Part shown: in pieces, positions 50,341 through 58,549 of the stretch
How positions within the stretch are numbered: position 1 is the stretch's first letter
Layout of the letters: each line of letters opens with the position of its first letter
DNA from: 55-13 sp964501275
GTDB lineage: Bacteria > Armatimonadota > Fimbriimonadia > Fimbriimonadales > Fimbriimonadaceae
DNA length: 64,000 bases
Direction of reading: 5' to 3'
Assembly: GCA_964501275.1 (NCBI GenBank)
Contig: CAZCSP010000010.1
Span: 1-64,000 of the forward strand
The notes under the pieces: generated by a model
Database searches by the model: none
Seen by the model: the letters and a program-made list of their open reading frames with translations, nothing else
Told to the model about the DNA's origin: nothing
Made by a program: the position numbers and the translations under genes

Positions 50341-50669
50341 CTCGCCTTGCGCCTACGTATGCGTTCCACAGGAATCGCGCTTTCCCATGTGCCCCACTCC
50401 GGTGGCGGATTTAGTCTCTCCGGACCTGTCAGATCGGTTACCGCGATTTGCATGGTGTGGTGGAGACCTTCCTGAGGGTCAGGCGAAAATTGAATCGGAA
50501 CGATGGCATCCTCTGGAAACCACAATTTGTCAACGTGTATGACCCGAATCTCCTTGCCGGAAACGTCGGGAAAGATGAAGCTCTGTACAATGGAAGGCAC
50601 TTCAGAGTGATTGAGCTTGATCAAATGCCGCGCCTCCATCTCCAAGTTTTCCAACGTCATCTTGCGCAT
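50337..50669 (-). CDS. Hypothetical partner of the HEPN protein
   Basis: Protein of 110 residues, not recognised. It reads MRKMTLENLEMEARHLIKLNHSEV in two parts followed by strands (FIFPDVSGKEIRVIHVDKLWF) and ends in a basic stretch RIRRRKAS. The ATG 50669 or 50660 is uncertain. The four-base overlap with the HEPN gene makes a two-gene module, suggesting a toxin-antitoxin or regulator pair. It is not a nucleotidyltransferase by motif. Confidence 0.6.
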   Translation of the reverse strand: MRKMTLENLEMEARHLIKLNHSEVPSIVQSFIFPDVSGKEIRVIHVDKLWFPEDAIVPIQFSPDPQEGLHHTMQIAVTDLTGPERLNPPPEWGTWESAIPVERIRRRKAS

Positions 50670-50754
50670 AGCAGAATTATGGCATGGGGCATGGACCACC
50701 CTCTTCCCGCGCAAAACGAGGAGGGGGCTTTTCGCACTCGGCTAAACTGCACCC

Positions 50755-51957
50755 ATGCCGGAGTTTGAGACGCAGGTCATTCATGCAGGAATCGAGCCAG
50801 ATGAGGCTACGGGCGCGGTGATGACGCCCATCTACCAGACCAGCACCTATGCCCAATCCAGCCCTGGCGAGCATAAAGGCTACGAGTACAGCCGCACCGA
50901 CAACCCGACCCGGACCGTCCTCCAAACCCAACTTGCCGCCTTGGAGCAAGGGGACAAGGCGCTTGTGTTTTCCAGCGGACTCGCCGCCACCGACTGTGTT
51001 CTCAACCTCTTCCAAACCGGCGACCATGTGATCGCGGGGGATGACCTCTATGGAGGCACCTATCGCCTGTTCGAGAAAGTTGCCACCTATCGCGGATTGG
51101 AGTTCGACTTTGTGGACCTCACCGACGAAGCAAAGCTTCGCGAGAAGATCAACCCCAACACCAAGCTCATCTGGTTTGAGACCCCCACCAACCCGATGCT
51201 CAACCTGTTCGACATCGCGAAGATCGCCGCCATCGCCAAGGAGCATGGGATCCTGACGGTGGTGGACAACACCTTCATGTCCCCCTACTTCCAAAACCCA
51301 CTTGCCCTCGGTGCCGACATCGTAATGCACTCGATGACGAAGTATATCAATGGCCACTCGGACGTGGTGATGGGGTGCCTGGTGATGCGGGACCGGAATC
51401 TCAAGGCCCCCCGCAAAACCTGGAGCGACCCCAACTTCTCGGCCCCCAAGACCCTCTACGCCCGGCTCAAATTCCTCCAGAATGCGGTCGGCGCGACTCC
51501 CGGTCCGTTCGACTGCTGGCTGGTTCTGCGCGGGATCAAGACGTTGGCGGTGCGGATGGAAAGGCACGCCCAGAACGCCTGGCAGATCGCCCAGTTCCTG
51601 GAGAGGCATCCCAAGGTCGAGCGAGTGGTCTATCCCGGCCTCCCGTCGCACCCGGGGCATGAGTTGGCGAAGCGGCAGATGCGGGGCTTTGGGGGCATGG
51701 TGACCTTCTTTACCAAGGGCGGTCTGGCGGAAGCCCGCACCTTCTTGGAAAACCTGGAGGTTTTCACTTTGGCGGAGTCATTGGGAGGCGTCGAGAGCCT
51801 CATCGAGCACCCCGCCATCATGACCCACGCCTCGATTCCGCCGGAGTTGAGGAAAGAGATCGGCATCCACGACAACCTGGTCCGCATGAGTTGCGGGATC
51901 GAGCACGCCGACGACTTGATCCGAGACTTGGACTCAGCCCTGGCCAAGCTTCCCTAG
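50755..51957 (+). CDS. Trans-sulfuration enzyme (cystathionine gamma-synthase/lyase)
   Basis: Fold-type I PLP enzyme of 400 residues. Landmarks: TPIYQTSTYAQ, EYSRTDNPTRTVLQ, VFSSGLAATDCVL, DDLYGGTYRLF, ETPTNPMLN, VVDNTFMSPYFQNPLALGAD, the PLP lysine Lys196 in HSMTKYINGHSD, and AESLGGVESLIEHPAIMTHASIPPE. Whether it acts as synthase (MetB) or lyase (MccB) cannot be settled from motifs. It is near cysteine dioxygenase and the cbs-like gene. Confidence 0.93.
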   Translation: MPEFETQVIHAGIEPDEATGAVMTPIYQTSTYAQSSPGEHKGYEYSRTDNPTRTVLQTQLAALEQGDKALVFSSGLAATDCVLNLFQTGDHVIAGDDLYGGTYRLFEKVATYRGLEFDFVDLTDEAKLREKINPNTKLIWFETPTNPMLNLFDIAKIAAIAKEHGILTVVDNTFMSPYFQNPLALGADIVMHSMTKYINGHSDVVMGCLVMRDRNLKAPRKTWSDPNFSAPKTLYARLKFLQNAVGATPGPFDCWLVLRGIKTLAVRMERHAQNAWQIAQFLERHPKVERVVYPGLPSHPGHELAKRQMRGFGGMVTFFTKGGLAEARTFLENLEVFTLAESLGGVESLIEHPAIMTHASIPPELRKEIGIHDNLVRMSCGIEHADDLIRDLDSALAKLP

Positions 51958-52316
51958 CCTGGATTGTCGGGGCTGTTACGTGGTGTTTGTTGCCTTGCAA
52001 CTCTTTGCGGGCTTTGCGCCTTTGCGAGAACTATTTGAACTCACGCAAAGACGCAAAGAGCGCAAAGAGCCGCGAAGGACTGGGCGGCGGACACACAATG
52101 CGATAACCCCGAGCCACCCAAGGGCAACGGCCATCACCTCTGTCAAACCCAAGTTATCGAAATTGAGGAGCATCCTTCGGTGGCCCTCTGTGTTTTTCGG
52201 TGGTTCTTTCAATAGGCGAAGACCGAAACCACCAAGGGCCGCAGAGGACCGCCGAAGGACGGTCGGCTGCCCTGAATGGGTAAAGCAGCAGGCAGAGGCT
52301 AAGCTACACTAAGCCA
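51958..52316. other. Intergenic region with two hairpin repeats
   Basis: A 359-base gap without a gene. It contains CTCTTTGCG-type arms (52001-52026 and 52044-52069, 23 of 26 positions complementary) and the second family B element (52174-52258). The start of the FkbM gene follows. Confidence 0.7.
52174..52258 (+). repeat. CGGTGG-type hairpin repeat, family B, copy 2
   Basis: CCTTCGGTGGCCCTCTGTG, TTTTCGGTGGTTCTTTCAAT, then AAACCACCAAGGGCC and ACCGCCGAAGGA. It is the plus-strand counterpart of 24476-24569, about 84 percent identical by hand count over 82 bases. Confidence 0.8.
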
Positions 52317-53273
52317 ATGCGACTAGTGACGCCCCTTCGGCGCGCGGTGATGCGGGGGGTTTATTCCCGACGGCTGAACTCCCGATGGGGGAAGGTTTTG
52401 GCGGGGTTGGATGTTTGGCCTTTGGATGCCGCCCGGCTGGATGGGAGCGGGAACCTGACTTGGGGCGGACTGGGCACCTCGATCACGGAGCCGACGCCCG
52501 CTGCCCTGACGATGATCGAAAACCACCGGGTCTGCGGCGACTTGGGGACTCGGGCGGGGGCTAAGTTCGATATCCGCCAAGACCACATCGCCATCGAGGT
52601 CGGCGGGGTAAAGGGAGTCGCACGGAACCGGGCGGACCTTCAGGTTTTTCATGAGATATTCGTCGAGCGGTTCTACAGCTTCGAGTACCCCGGCTCGTTC
52701 TTCGTGATCGACGTGGGCGCGAACCTTGGCCTGGCTTCCCTCTTCTTCGCCTCCGAGTACCAGGCGGAAGTCGTGGCTTATGAGTTGGTGCCGAGCACGG
52801 TGCAGATGGCCCAAGAAAACCTGAATCTCAACCCCAAGCTATCCTCCCGAATCCGCTTGGAAGCGGTCGGTCTGGCGGACAAAGACGCCGAGATCGAGAT
52901 CGAAGTAGACGCCGCGATCCGGTCCAGCAATTCGCTCTATGAAACGAACCTGACTGAAACCCGTACTAAGGAAACTGTGCAGGTTATCGACGCCGGTCCC
53001 GCCATCCAAGCTGCCATCGAGCAAGCCGCCGGTCGAACCTTGGTACTGAAGTTGGATGCAGAGGGCGCCGAGTATGAAATATTCGAGCGGATGCAGGCGC
53101 TTGGGCTGCTATCCAAGGTGGATGTGCTGTTCCTGGAGTGGCATGAGCGAACGGGCAAAGACCCGGCGACCCTGCGGGACATGCTTCGCCAAGCAGGATT
53201 CATCTGGACCGAACGCCAGCATACGGAAGCCCCGGTTGGGCTCATCAACGGGTTCAATAAATCACGTTGCTAA
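52317..53273 (+). CDS. FkbM family methyltransferase
   Basis: Protein of 318 residues with a SAM-binding core: VIDVGANLGLASLFFA (motif I), VVAYELVPSTVQMAQENLNLN, and the family-typical LKLDAEGAEYEIFE with VLFLEWHE. FkbM enzymes O-methylate sugars, lipids or polyketides. An N-terminal basic region of about 100 residues precedes the core. No biosynthetic cluster is adjacent, so the substrate is unknown. Confidence 0.88.
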   Translation: MRLVTPLRRAVMRGVYSRRLNSRWGKVLAGLDVWPLDAARLDGSGNLTWGGLGTSITEPTPAALTMIENHRVCGDLGTRAGAKFDIRQDHIAIEVGGVKGVARNRADLQVFHEIFVERFYSFEYPGSFFVIDVGANLGLASLFFASEYQAEVVAYELVPSTVQMAQENLNLNPKLSSRIRLEAVGLADKDAEIEIEVDAAIRSSNSLYETNLTETRTKETVQVIDAGPAIQAAIEQAAGRTLVLKLDAEGAEYEIFERMQALGLLSKVDVLFLEWHERTGKDPATLRDMLRQAGFIWTERQHTEAPVGLINGFNKSRC

Positions 53274-53497
53274 CACATTATTTGTAGTACGGCGTCATGG
53301 TGAGCGAGAGTGGCCCGAGCGTTTTGTTGCTCAGAGTGTTCTATGCCGCGGAGTCGAACCACCCCACGCGGTTGTAAAGTGGGATGAATTGACGGGCAGG
53401 TGAGGTCCTTCGACTCGCGACCAGCAAACGGCGAAGCTACAGACTCCTTCTGGCTCGCTCAGGATGACGCCGTCCTCGCGATGTTTGCTACAACCTC

Positions 53498-54706
53498 TTA
53501 AGGTACGAGCCGGAAAGACTTAAACCCAACCACGATATCCCGCTTGCGATAAGTGCGAGCAACGGGCACGGCCTTCTCAGCCAAAGCGCCCTTCCCCGTC
53601 GTGATCACCACGCCTCCGGCCTGAGGCAAAACCTGCCACCAGTCGCCGCTCTTCTTCAGGATCTGCGCCTGAGTCACCTTTCCGGTGCCGACGGGAATCC
53701 AGATCGGTTTGTCCTTGAGATAGGGCGGGATCGCCAGGGTGATCCTGGGCATCTCTTGGGTCGCTCTTAAGAGCGAGTCCGGGTAGTCCGCCGCGTTTTG
53801 CGAGCCCATGATCTGCATCGATCTTGTCACCACCGAGGCGGGGAAAATCGTGTCGGCGTAGAGGACCAAACCGATGTAGGCATCCATCCCCGGCTTGCCC
53901 TTGTCGGCGAGTTGGGCCGTACTTGGCGCGGATGAAGCCGTCTTGACCACCAATGAGTCCACATTGGCTTTCACCCAGGCTTCCAAGTCGGCCAGTTTCG
54001 CGCCCATCACATCGTCCGGGCCGATCACGCCTCGCTTCATCTGGTCGCGCAGAATCCGCATGAAGAACTTCTCGCCGAGATAGCCGTTGGCCCAGTGCTC
54101 GGGCGAAGTGTAGCCTCCAACCGCGGGAAGAACCGCATGGCCATACTCATGCGCCACCTCGCGAACCATCTCGATCGGCTTACTGAAACTGCGCACGTCG
54201 TAGATGTAGATCGTGCTGACCGACACCGACTGGTTGTTGACGATCTCCTCGCCCTTCAGATGCTCGCCGCCCGCCTCTCCGCCGAAGCATACATAGAAGT
54301 CGATGATGCCCTTATTGTATTTGTCAGGGTGGCGGATTCGGTACTTGTTGTAGAGCACGTCCCACATCCGAATCCCCTGCCGGGCGATGAGGACGGTGTA
54401 GTCGTAGTCCCGTTTCTTGAGTTGGCTAAAGACGCGAAATCGAATCCTGCCCTGGCGTTCTCCCGTCTTCGGATCGGAGACCGCGTCGTCGTCCGGACCA
54501 AAAGCGCTGGCGATCCAATCGAATTGCCACTGAATGGGCGGATCGTCGCCGAATAGTTTGGGCGAGAACTTGGGCGGGTCGAGGGGAACCTCTCGGATGT
54601 AGACCGAGAGACGAGGCGGCTTGCCCCCTGGCTCCACCATATGCATCCACCGTGCGGCTGGGTCCTGCCCCGCCACCATCATCGTAGCCGCCAATAAACT
54701 CAACAT
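53498..54706 (-). CDS. Putative exported zinc metallopeptidase
   Basis: Secreted protein of 402 residues. A short signal segment is followed by an unknown domain, then AHEYGHAVLP with the zinc motif HEYGH (His186, Glu187, His190) and a following acidic region YTSPEHWANGYLGEKFF (Glu203 or Glu212 as a possible third ligand). This fits a gluzincin-like peptidase, but the family is not one I recognise. The C-terminal 60 residues are beta-rich (WWQVLPQAGGVVITTGKG). It lies three bases downstream of trxB and is probably cotranscribed. Confidence 0.65.
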   Translation of the reverse strand: MLSLLAATMMVAGQDPAARWMHMVEPGGKPPRLSVYIREVPLDPPKFSPKLFGDDPPIQWQFDWIASAFGPDDDAVSDPKTGERQGRIRFRVFSQLKKRDYDYTVLIARQGIRMWDVLYNKYRIRHPDKYNKGIIDFYVCFGGEAGGEHLKGEEIVNNQSVSVSTIYIYDVRSFSKPIEMVREVAHEYGHAVLPAVGGYTSPEHWANGYLGEKFFMRILRDQMKRGVIGPDDVMGAKLADLEAWVKANVDSLVVKTASSAPSTAQLADKGKPGMDAYIGLVLYADTIFPASVVTRSMQIMGSQNAADYPDSLLRATQEMPRITLAIPPYLKDKPIWIPVGTGKVTQAQILKKSGDWWQVLPQAGGVVITTGKGALAEKAVPVARTYRKRDIVVGFKSFRLVP

Positions 54707-54709
54707 AAG

Positions 54710-55645
54710 TTAGTGTCCCAGGTGCTCTAGATACCGCTCCGCGTCGATCGCCGCCATACAGCCCGTACCCGCCGCCGTCACCGCCTGCCGATACACGCTG
54801 TCCGCCACGTCTCCCGCGGCAAACACGCCCTCGACGTTCGTCTTGGTACTTCCCGGCAAGGTTTGGATATAGCCCACGTCGTCCATATCGATCATCCCTT
54901 TTACCAGGTCGCTGTTGGGCTTGTGCCCGATGGCGACGAAAACGCCGTTGATCGGCATCTCCGTCTTTTGGTCCGTGGCCAGGTTGTGCAGCCTGACTCC
55001 CGTCACCTTCTTGACTGGCTCGGTGTCTCCCAGAATTTCGTCCACCACCGTGTTCCAGATCACCTGAATCTTGGGGTTGTTGAGCACGCGATCCTGCATG
55101 ATCTTGCTCGCCCGGAACTCATCGCGCCGATGCACCACATAAACACGACTGCAATGGCGGGTCAGGTAGTTCGCCTCCTCCATCGCCGTGTCTCCGCCGC
55201 CCACGATGATCACCTCTTTGCCCCGGAAGAAGAATCCGTCGCAGGTGGCGCAGGCGCTGACGCCGAAGCCGCCAAAGGTGATCTCGCTCTCCAGCCCAAT
55301 CCACTTCGCGCTGGCCCCGGTGGCCAGGATAAGGGCGTGGGTCTCGTGGACATCTTCGCCGACGTAGACCTTGAACGGGCGAGAGGTCAGGTCCAGCCGG
55401 GTCACCTCTTTATGCTCCACCCGCGCCCCAAACCGCTCGGCCTGCTTCTTGAAAAGCTCCATCATCTCCGGCCCCATGATCCCATCGGGATAGCCCGGAT
55501 AGTTCTCCACGTCTGTGGTAATCATAAGCTGGCCTCCAGGTTGGAGACCGGCGAAAACGAGAGGCTGAAGGTCTGCGCGAGCGTTGTAGAGGGCCGCCGT
55601 ATACCCTGCCGGCCCCGAGCCGACGATGATCACTTTTTCTGGCAT
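54710..55645 (-). CDS. trxB: Thioredoxin-disulfide reductase
   Basis: Flavoenzyme of 311 residues. FAD-binding GSGPAGYTAALY is at the start, the redox pair Cys132-x-x-Cys135 lies in SACATCDGFFF, the NADPH motif GGGDTAMEEANYL follows, and GVFAAGDVADSVYRQAVTAAGTG closes the FAD site. It keeps thioredoxin reduced in the cytoplasm and may support the thioredoxin-coupled ArsC. Confidence 0.97.
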   Translation of the reverse strand: MPEKVIIVGSGPAGYTAALYNARADLQPLVFAGLQPGGQLMITTDVENYPGYPDGIMGPEMMELFKKQAERFGARVEHKEVTRLDLTSRPFKVYVGEDVHETHALILATGASAKWIGLESEITFGGFGVSACATCDGFFFRGKEVIIVGGGDTAMEEANYLTRHCSRVYVVHRRDEFRASKIMQDRVLNNPKIQVIWNTVVDEILGDTEPVKKVTGVRLHNLATDQKTEMPINGVFVAIGHKPNSDLVKGMIDMDDVGYIQTLPGSTKTNVEGVFAAGDVADSVYRQAVTAAGTGCMAAIDAERYLEHLGH

Positions 55646-55749
55646 GGTTGTTGGTTGATTGCTAGGAGAAGATTACCCGCGAGATAGAACGGGCCTGGGC
55701 TTCAACAAATGCAGTTTCTTTCCATCAGGGGTAACCTCCAACCAGGTAA

Positions 55750-55944
55750 ATGAAGCTCAGCGACCTGCGAAAACACCTGCACCAACATAACTGTCTGTTG
55801 GCTAGAGACACGGGCGGGCATTCGATCTACAAGAACACGGCCAACGGCAAGTCGGCGGCAGTGCCAAGGCATACAGAAATAGCGTGGGGCACCGTTAAAG
55901 GAATCTGCGAGCGGTTGGAAATTCCTAAACCCAGCGGGCGCTAA
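55750..55944 (+). CDS. HicA-like toxin
   Basis: Protein of 64 residues of the HicA type: KLSDLRKHLHQHNC, RDTGGHSIYKN with the active-site histidine in GGHS, and VPRHTEIAWGTVKGICERLEIPKP. A free HicA would degrade mRNA. Its neighbour on the opposite strand is HicB-like, with the two stop codons overlapping, which is not the normal operon layout. Confidence 0.8.
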   Translation: MKLSDLRKHLHQHNCLLARDTGGHSIYKNTANGKSAAVPRHTEIAWGTVKGICERLEIPKPSGR

Positions 55945-56162
55945 CTTGCCAGTCGAACGGTTTCGATGTTCCCCGGCTCTGCAACTTGGGCTTTGGCTTC
56001 GTCTCTCCTAAACTCCAGCAACTCGTTGAGGGCATCAAGCACATTCGCCTTCGCTTCCTCCTTCGTCCGGCCCTGAGAGATTGCCCCCGGAACCTCCGCG
56101 ACCTCGGACACCCACCACCCGTCGTCGCTCCATTCATATACGATTGTCCAAGTTCCACTCAT
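55941..56162 (-). CDS. HicB-like antitoxin family protein
   Basis: Protein of 73 residues with the HicB fold: YEWSDDGWWVSEVAEVPGAISQGRTKEEAKANVLDALNELLEFRR spread over two strands and a helix. It has no DNA-binding tail. The ATG at 56162 is chosen because it begins the domain. It runs against the HicA-like gene and shares four bases with it (CTAA). Confidence 0.8.
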   Translation of the reverse strand: MSGTWTIVYEWSDDGWWVSEVAEVPGAISQGRTKEEAKANVLDALNELLEFRRDEAKAQVAEPGNIETVRLAS

Positions 56163-56354
56163 GATCGCAACCTGCTCTAAGGATACTATACGTGTTTTCT
56201 CCCGACCAACGATCTGACCCACCTGACAGATCAGTCGGATCAGGCAGATAGGTCAGGCCACGCCGCTCCCCCAACGCCCCAACACCGAAAAGCCGCAAAA
56301 CCGTCTCTGCCCGCACCATTCCCCGCCCCTCGCTCGTCTTGAATACCCGAGAGA

Positions 56355-56633
56355 ATGTCTGAGAATCAAACGCCTGAGCCGGTGAGTGTGTATGCCGTCA
56401 TCATGACCATGGTGGATACCATGGCTACCATCGCTTGGTCCAAGCTGGGCCTGCAACCCGACCTGGCCACGGGCCGGATCGAGAAGGACATGGAGCAGGC
56501 CAAAGTCGCCATCGACCTCACCACCCATCTCGCAAGCTTCATCGAGCCTCAACTGGACGAGGACGACAAGCGGCGGGTCCACGGGCTGGTGCGCGATCTC
56601 AGGATGAACTACGTAGAGAAATCCAAGGAATGA
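56355..56633 (+). CDS. DUF1844 family protein
   Basis: Protein of 92 residues of the DUF1844 family: VSVYAVIMTMVDTMATIAWSKLGLQPD, then AKVAIDLTTHLASFIEPQLDEDDKRRVHGLVRDLRMNYVE broken at the family helices. All helical, function unknown, widely conserved in Deltaproteobacteria, Planctomycetes and Acidobacteria. It starts a three-gene unit with overlaps. Confidence 0.88.
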   Translation: MSENQTPEPVSVYAVIMTMVDTMATIAWSKLGLQPDLATGRIEKDMEQAKVAIDLTTHLASFIEPQLDEDDKRRVHGLVRDLRMNYVEKSKE

Positions 56634-57103
56634 GCATGGAAAGGACGCAAGGAAGAGTTGTCAGGGTGCCCTCGTTGGCCAACCGTCTGAAAATGGCGGT
56701 TCTGGACCGTCGGGAGACGAGCCAATGGGCCAAGGAACAGGCAGTCGGCCCCACGGTGCAGGAGCGACAGCTTGCCCTTATCCACTTCTACCAAGAGTAT
56801 GAGACCCTGGTGGAAACCCTCTGCGACGCCGCCCAGTACGGCCCTACGTCCTTCCTGGAGAAAGCCTATCTGTCGGTTCGCGAATGGATGCAGGAGAACT
56901 ATCCCCAAGTAGGCCGATATGCGGTGGCATACCTGCAGTTCGAGGTGGACGACCGGGGCGATGCGTTCGAAGCCCTGTTCTCTTCCCCCGACCTCGCGAC
57001 GTTCTTGCAGACGGATGACGGTAACATGATCTCGCGAATCATGCGCACGCGGGAGGCCTTGAACCGATACGGGGATCACCTGCGCCAGCTTGCCGCCGCA
57101 TAG
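56630..57103 (+). CDS. Hypothetical protein in the DUF1844 operon
   Basis: Protein of 157 residues, helical and charged, not recognised. Notable segments are VPSLANRLKMAVLDRRETSQWAK, HFYQEYETLVETLCDAAQYGPT, VGRYAVAYLQFEV and MISRIMRTREALNRYG. Its ATG overlaps the DUF1844 stop (ATGA) and it ends three bases before the GNAT gene. Confidence 0.75.
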   Translation: MSMERTQGRVVRVPSLANRLKMAVLDRRETSQWAKEQAVGPTVQERQLALIHFYQEYETLVETLCDAAQYGPTSFLEKAYLSVREWMQENYPQVGRYAVAYLQFEVDDRGDAFEALFSSPDLATFLQTDDGNMISRIMRTREALNRYGDHLRQLAAA

Positions 57104-57106
57104 TCC

Positions 57107-58051
57107 ATGCGCCAAACCTTTCATCACGCGAATTTCGAAGCTCTCGCCGAGGCATGGAACGAGTACTACTCGGAGCCTTTCCGCATCGACGCCCAGCTTT
57201 TAGAGCAGAACACGGTGAAGTCGCCGGTTTTCGACTGGGGCGTTTCCCAGATCGAGACGGACGCCGCTGGTCGAGTGCTTGGCTTTGTGGCCTTCAAGCG
57301 ATCCGCCGCCGGACTCTTCAAGGGCCCCTCCATCGACCAGGCCCACCTCTCCGCCATCGCCTACTCCGACCCCAAGGTTGCCGTCGAACTGATGGCGGAA
57401 GCAAAGCGCATCCTTCGCAATCGAGGCGTCAACCGCATCCACTTCGGCAGCGACTCCCGCCACTTCTGGCCCGGCTGTCCGATCGAGTGCGGGGGCATCT
57501 GCGGGTTTTTGATGGTGGAGGGGTTTGAGGACCAAGACGAGGTTTTCGATCTGGAACGCAACCTGTCGGACTATGTGCCGCCCCGCCCCCTGCCCATCGG
57601 CTTTGAGTACCGAACCTTGGCCAGCGACGACGATGTGGTGGCGCTACGGGTCTTCTTGGAAAACGAATTCCCAGGCCGCTGGCGGCACGATGTCTTGGAC
57701 AAGGTGAGAACCGAAGGCGACCCCAGTTGCGTTTTAGCGGCGTTCGAGGGCTCGAACGTCGTCGGCTTCGCCCTGATTCAGGACTCCAACTGCAAACTCC
57801 CCATCGGAGGCGCAGTGTGGCGAAACTCGCTGGGCGGCAAGTGGGGCTCCTTGGGGCCGATTGGGGTTTCCGCAGAAAAGAGAGGCGTCGGCCTAGGCCA
57901 CGCCGTACTAAGCACCGCCCTGCTAGAACTGAAAAACCGAGGAGTCCAACGATGCATCATCGACTGGACGACGTTGGACAAGTTCTACAACGAACACGGC
58001 TTCGAAATTACGCGGCGCTACAAGCCCTCTAGTTTGCGGTTGGGAGATTAA
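57107..58051 (+). CDS. Tandem GNAT acetyltransferase
   Basis: Protein of 314 residues with two GNAT-like halves. The N-terminal half has GFVAFKRSAAGLFKG, AHLSAIAYSDPKVAVELMAEAKRILRNRGV and NRIHFGSDS; the C-terminal half has FEYRTLASDDDVVALRVFLE, VLAAFEGSNVVGFALIQD and the acetyl-CoA loop SLGPIGVSAEKRGVGLGHAVL (in two words), ending TTLDKFYNEHGFE. Acetyl acceptor unknown. Third gene of the DUF1844 operon. Confidence 0.88.
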   Translation: MRQTFHHANFEALAEAWNEYYSEPFRIDAQLLEQNTVKSPVFDWGVSQIETDAAGRVLGFVAFKRSAAGLFKGPSIDQAHLSAIAYSDPKVAVELMAEAKRILRNRGVNRIHFGSDSRHFWPGCPIECGGICGFLMVEGFEDQDEVFDLERNLSDYVPPRPLPIGFEYRTLASDDDVVALRVFLENEFPGRWRHDVLDKVRTEGDPSCVLAAFEGSNVVGFALIQDSNCKLPIGGAVWRNSLGGKWGSLGPIGVSAEKRGVGLGHAVLSTALLELKNRGVQRCIIDWTTLDKFYNEHGFEITRRYKPSSLRLGD

Positions 58052-58138
58052 AGACTCCCCCTCCTCTTTTTCCGCGGCCACAGGCTTGTCACTTATCCTG
58101 CTCGAATCGCGAGAAGAGGAGGAAGGGGCCTCCGGACT

Positions 58139-58174
58139 CCCCCTCCTCCAAGTGGTTCGTCTTGGAGGAGGGGG
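58139..58174. repeat. Perfect 14-base hairpin of purine/pyrimidine tracts
   Basis: CCCCCTCCTCCAAG (58139-58152) and CTTGGAGGAGGGGG (58161-58174) with an 8-base loop, followed by GCGGGGGGAGGAGG. The stretch 58052-58387 holds this element, other CTCCCCCTCCTC words, a GGACCT-CC-AGGTCC hairpin near 58334, and no gene I can support. Confidence 0.8.
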
Positions 58175-58387
58175 GCGGGGGGAGGAGGTTTCGCTTGTAG
58201 TTGCCCCAAGGCTTGTAGCCCTATGCCAGCGCTGAAACCATCCCAGTCGATCCGCCTCAAGGCACAAAGACACCAAGGAGCGACACCGCCCGCCGTAGCC
58301 TGGACGTCCACGTCCGGGTCTCCGTGCCTTGGACCTCCAGGTCCGAGGACCTTGCAGTCGCCGCAAAGCTTGTAGACGGCGGCAAAA

Positions 58388-58549
58388 ATGCATCCGCCCC
58401 CTACACCGAACCGGTACGGGCAAACACACGCTACTTCGTCTCCGAAGAGAGTTCTCTACCGATTTACTGGTAGCGATTATCCGAATGATCCACCCCCAGG
58501 AGGAGGTACAACCCAACCAGGTGGTGGTATTGGAGGAGGAACCGGTTAG
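58388..58549 (+). CDS. Possible small Gly/Pro-rich protein
   Basis: Frame of 53 codons, starting MHPPPTPNRYGQTHATSS and ending in a Gly/Pro/Thr-rich tail (DPPPGGGTTQPGGGIGGG). Its TAG directly touches the ATG of the next gene (TAGATG), which suggests coupled translation. No strong ribosome site was found. It could be a genuine small secreted-like tail, a relic of a longer gene, or chance. Confidence 0.28.
   Translation: MHPPPTPNRYGQTHATSSPKRVLYRFTGSDYPNDPPPGGGTTQPGGGIGGGTG

Noticed and set aside
50677..51660. 327-codon minus-strand frame opposite the trans-sulfuration gene
   Set aside because: Gly/Val/His-rich antisense shadow; the plus-strand enzyme has all catalytic residues.
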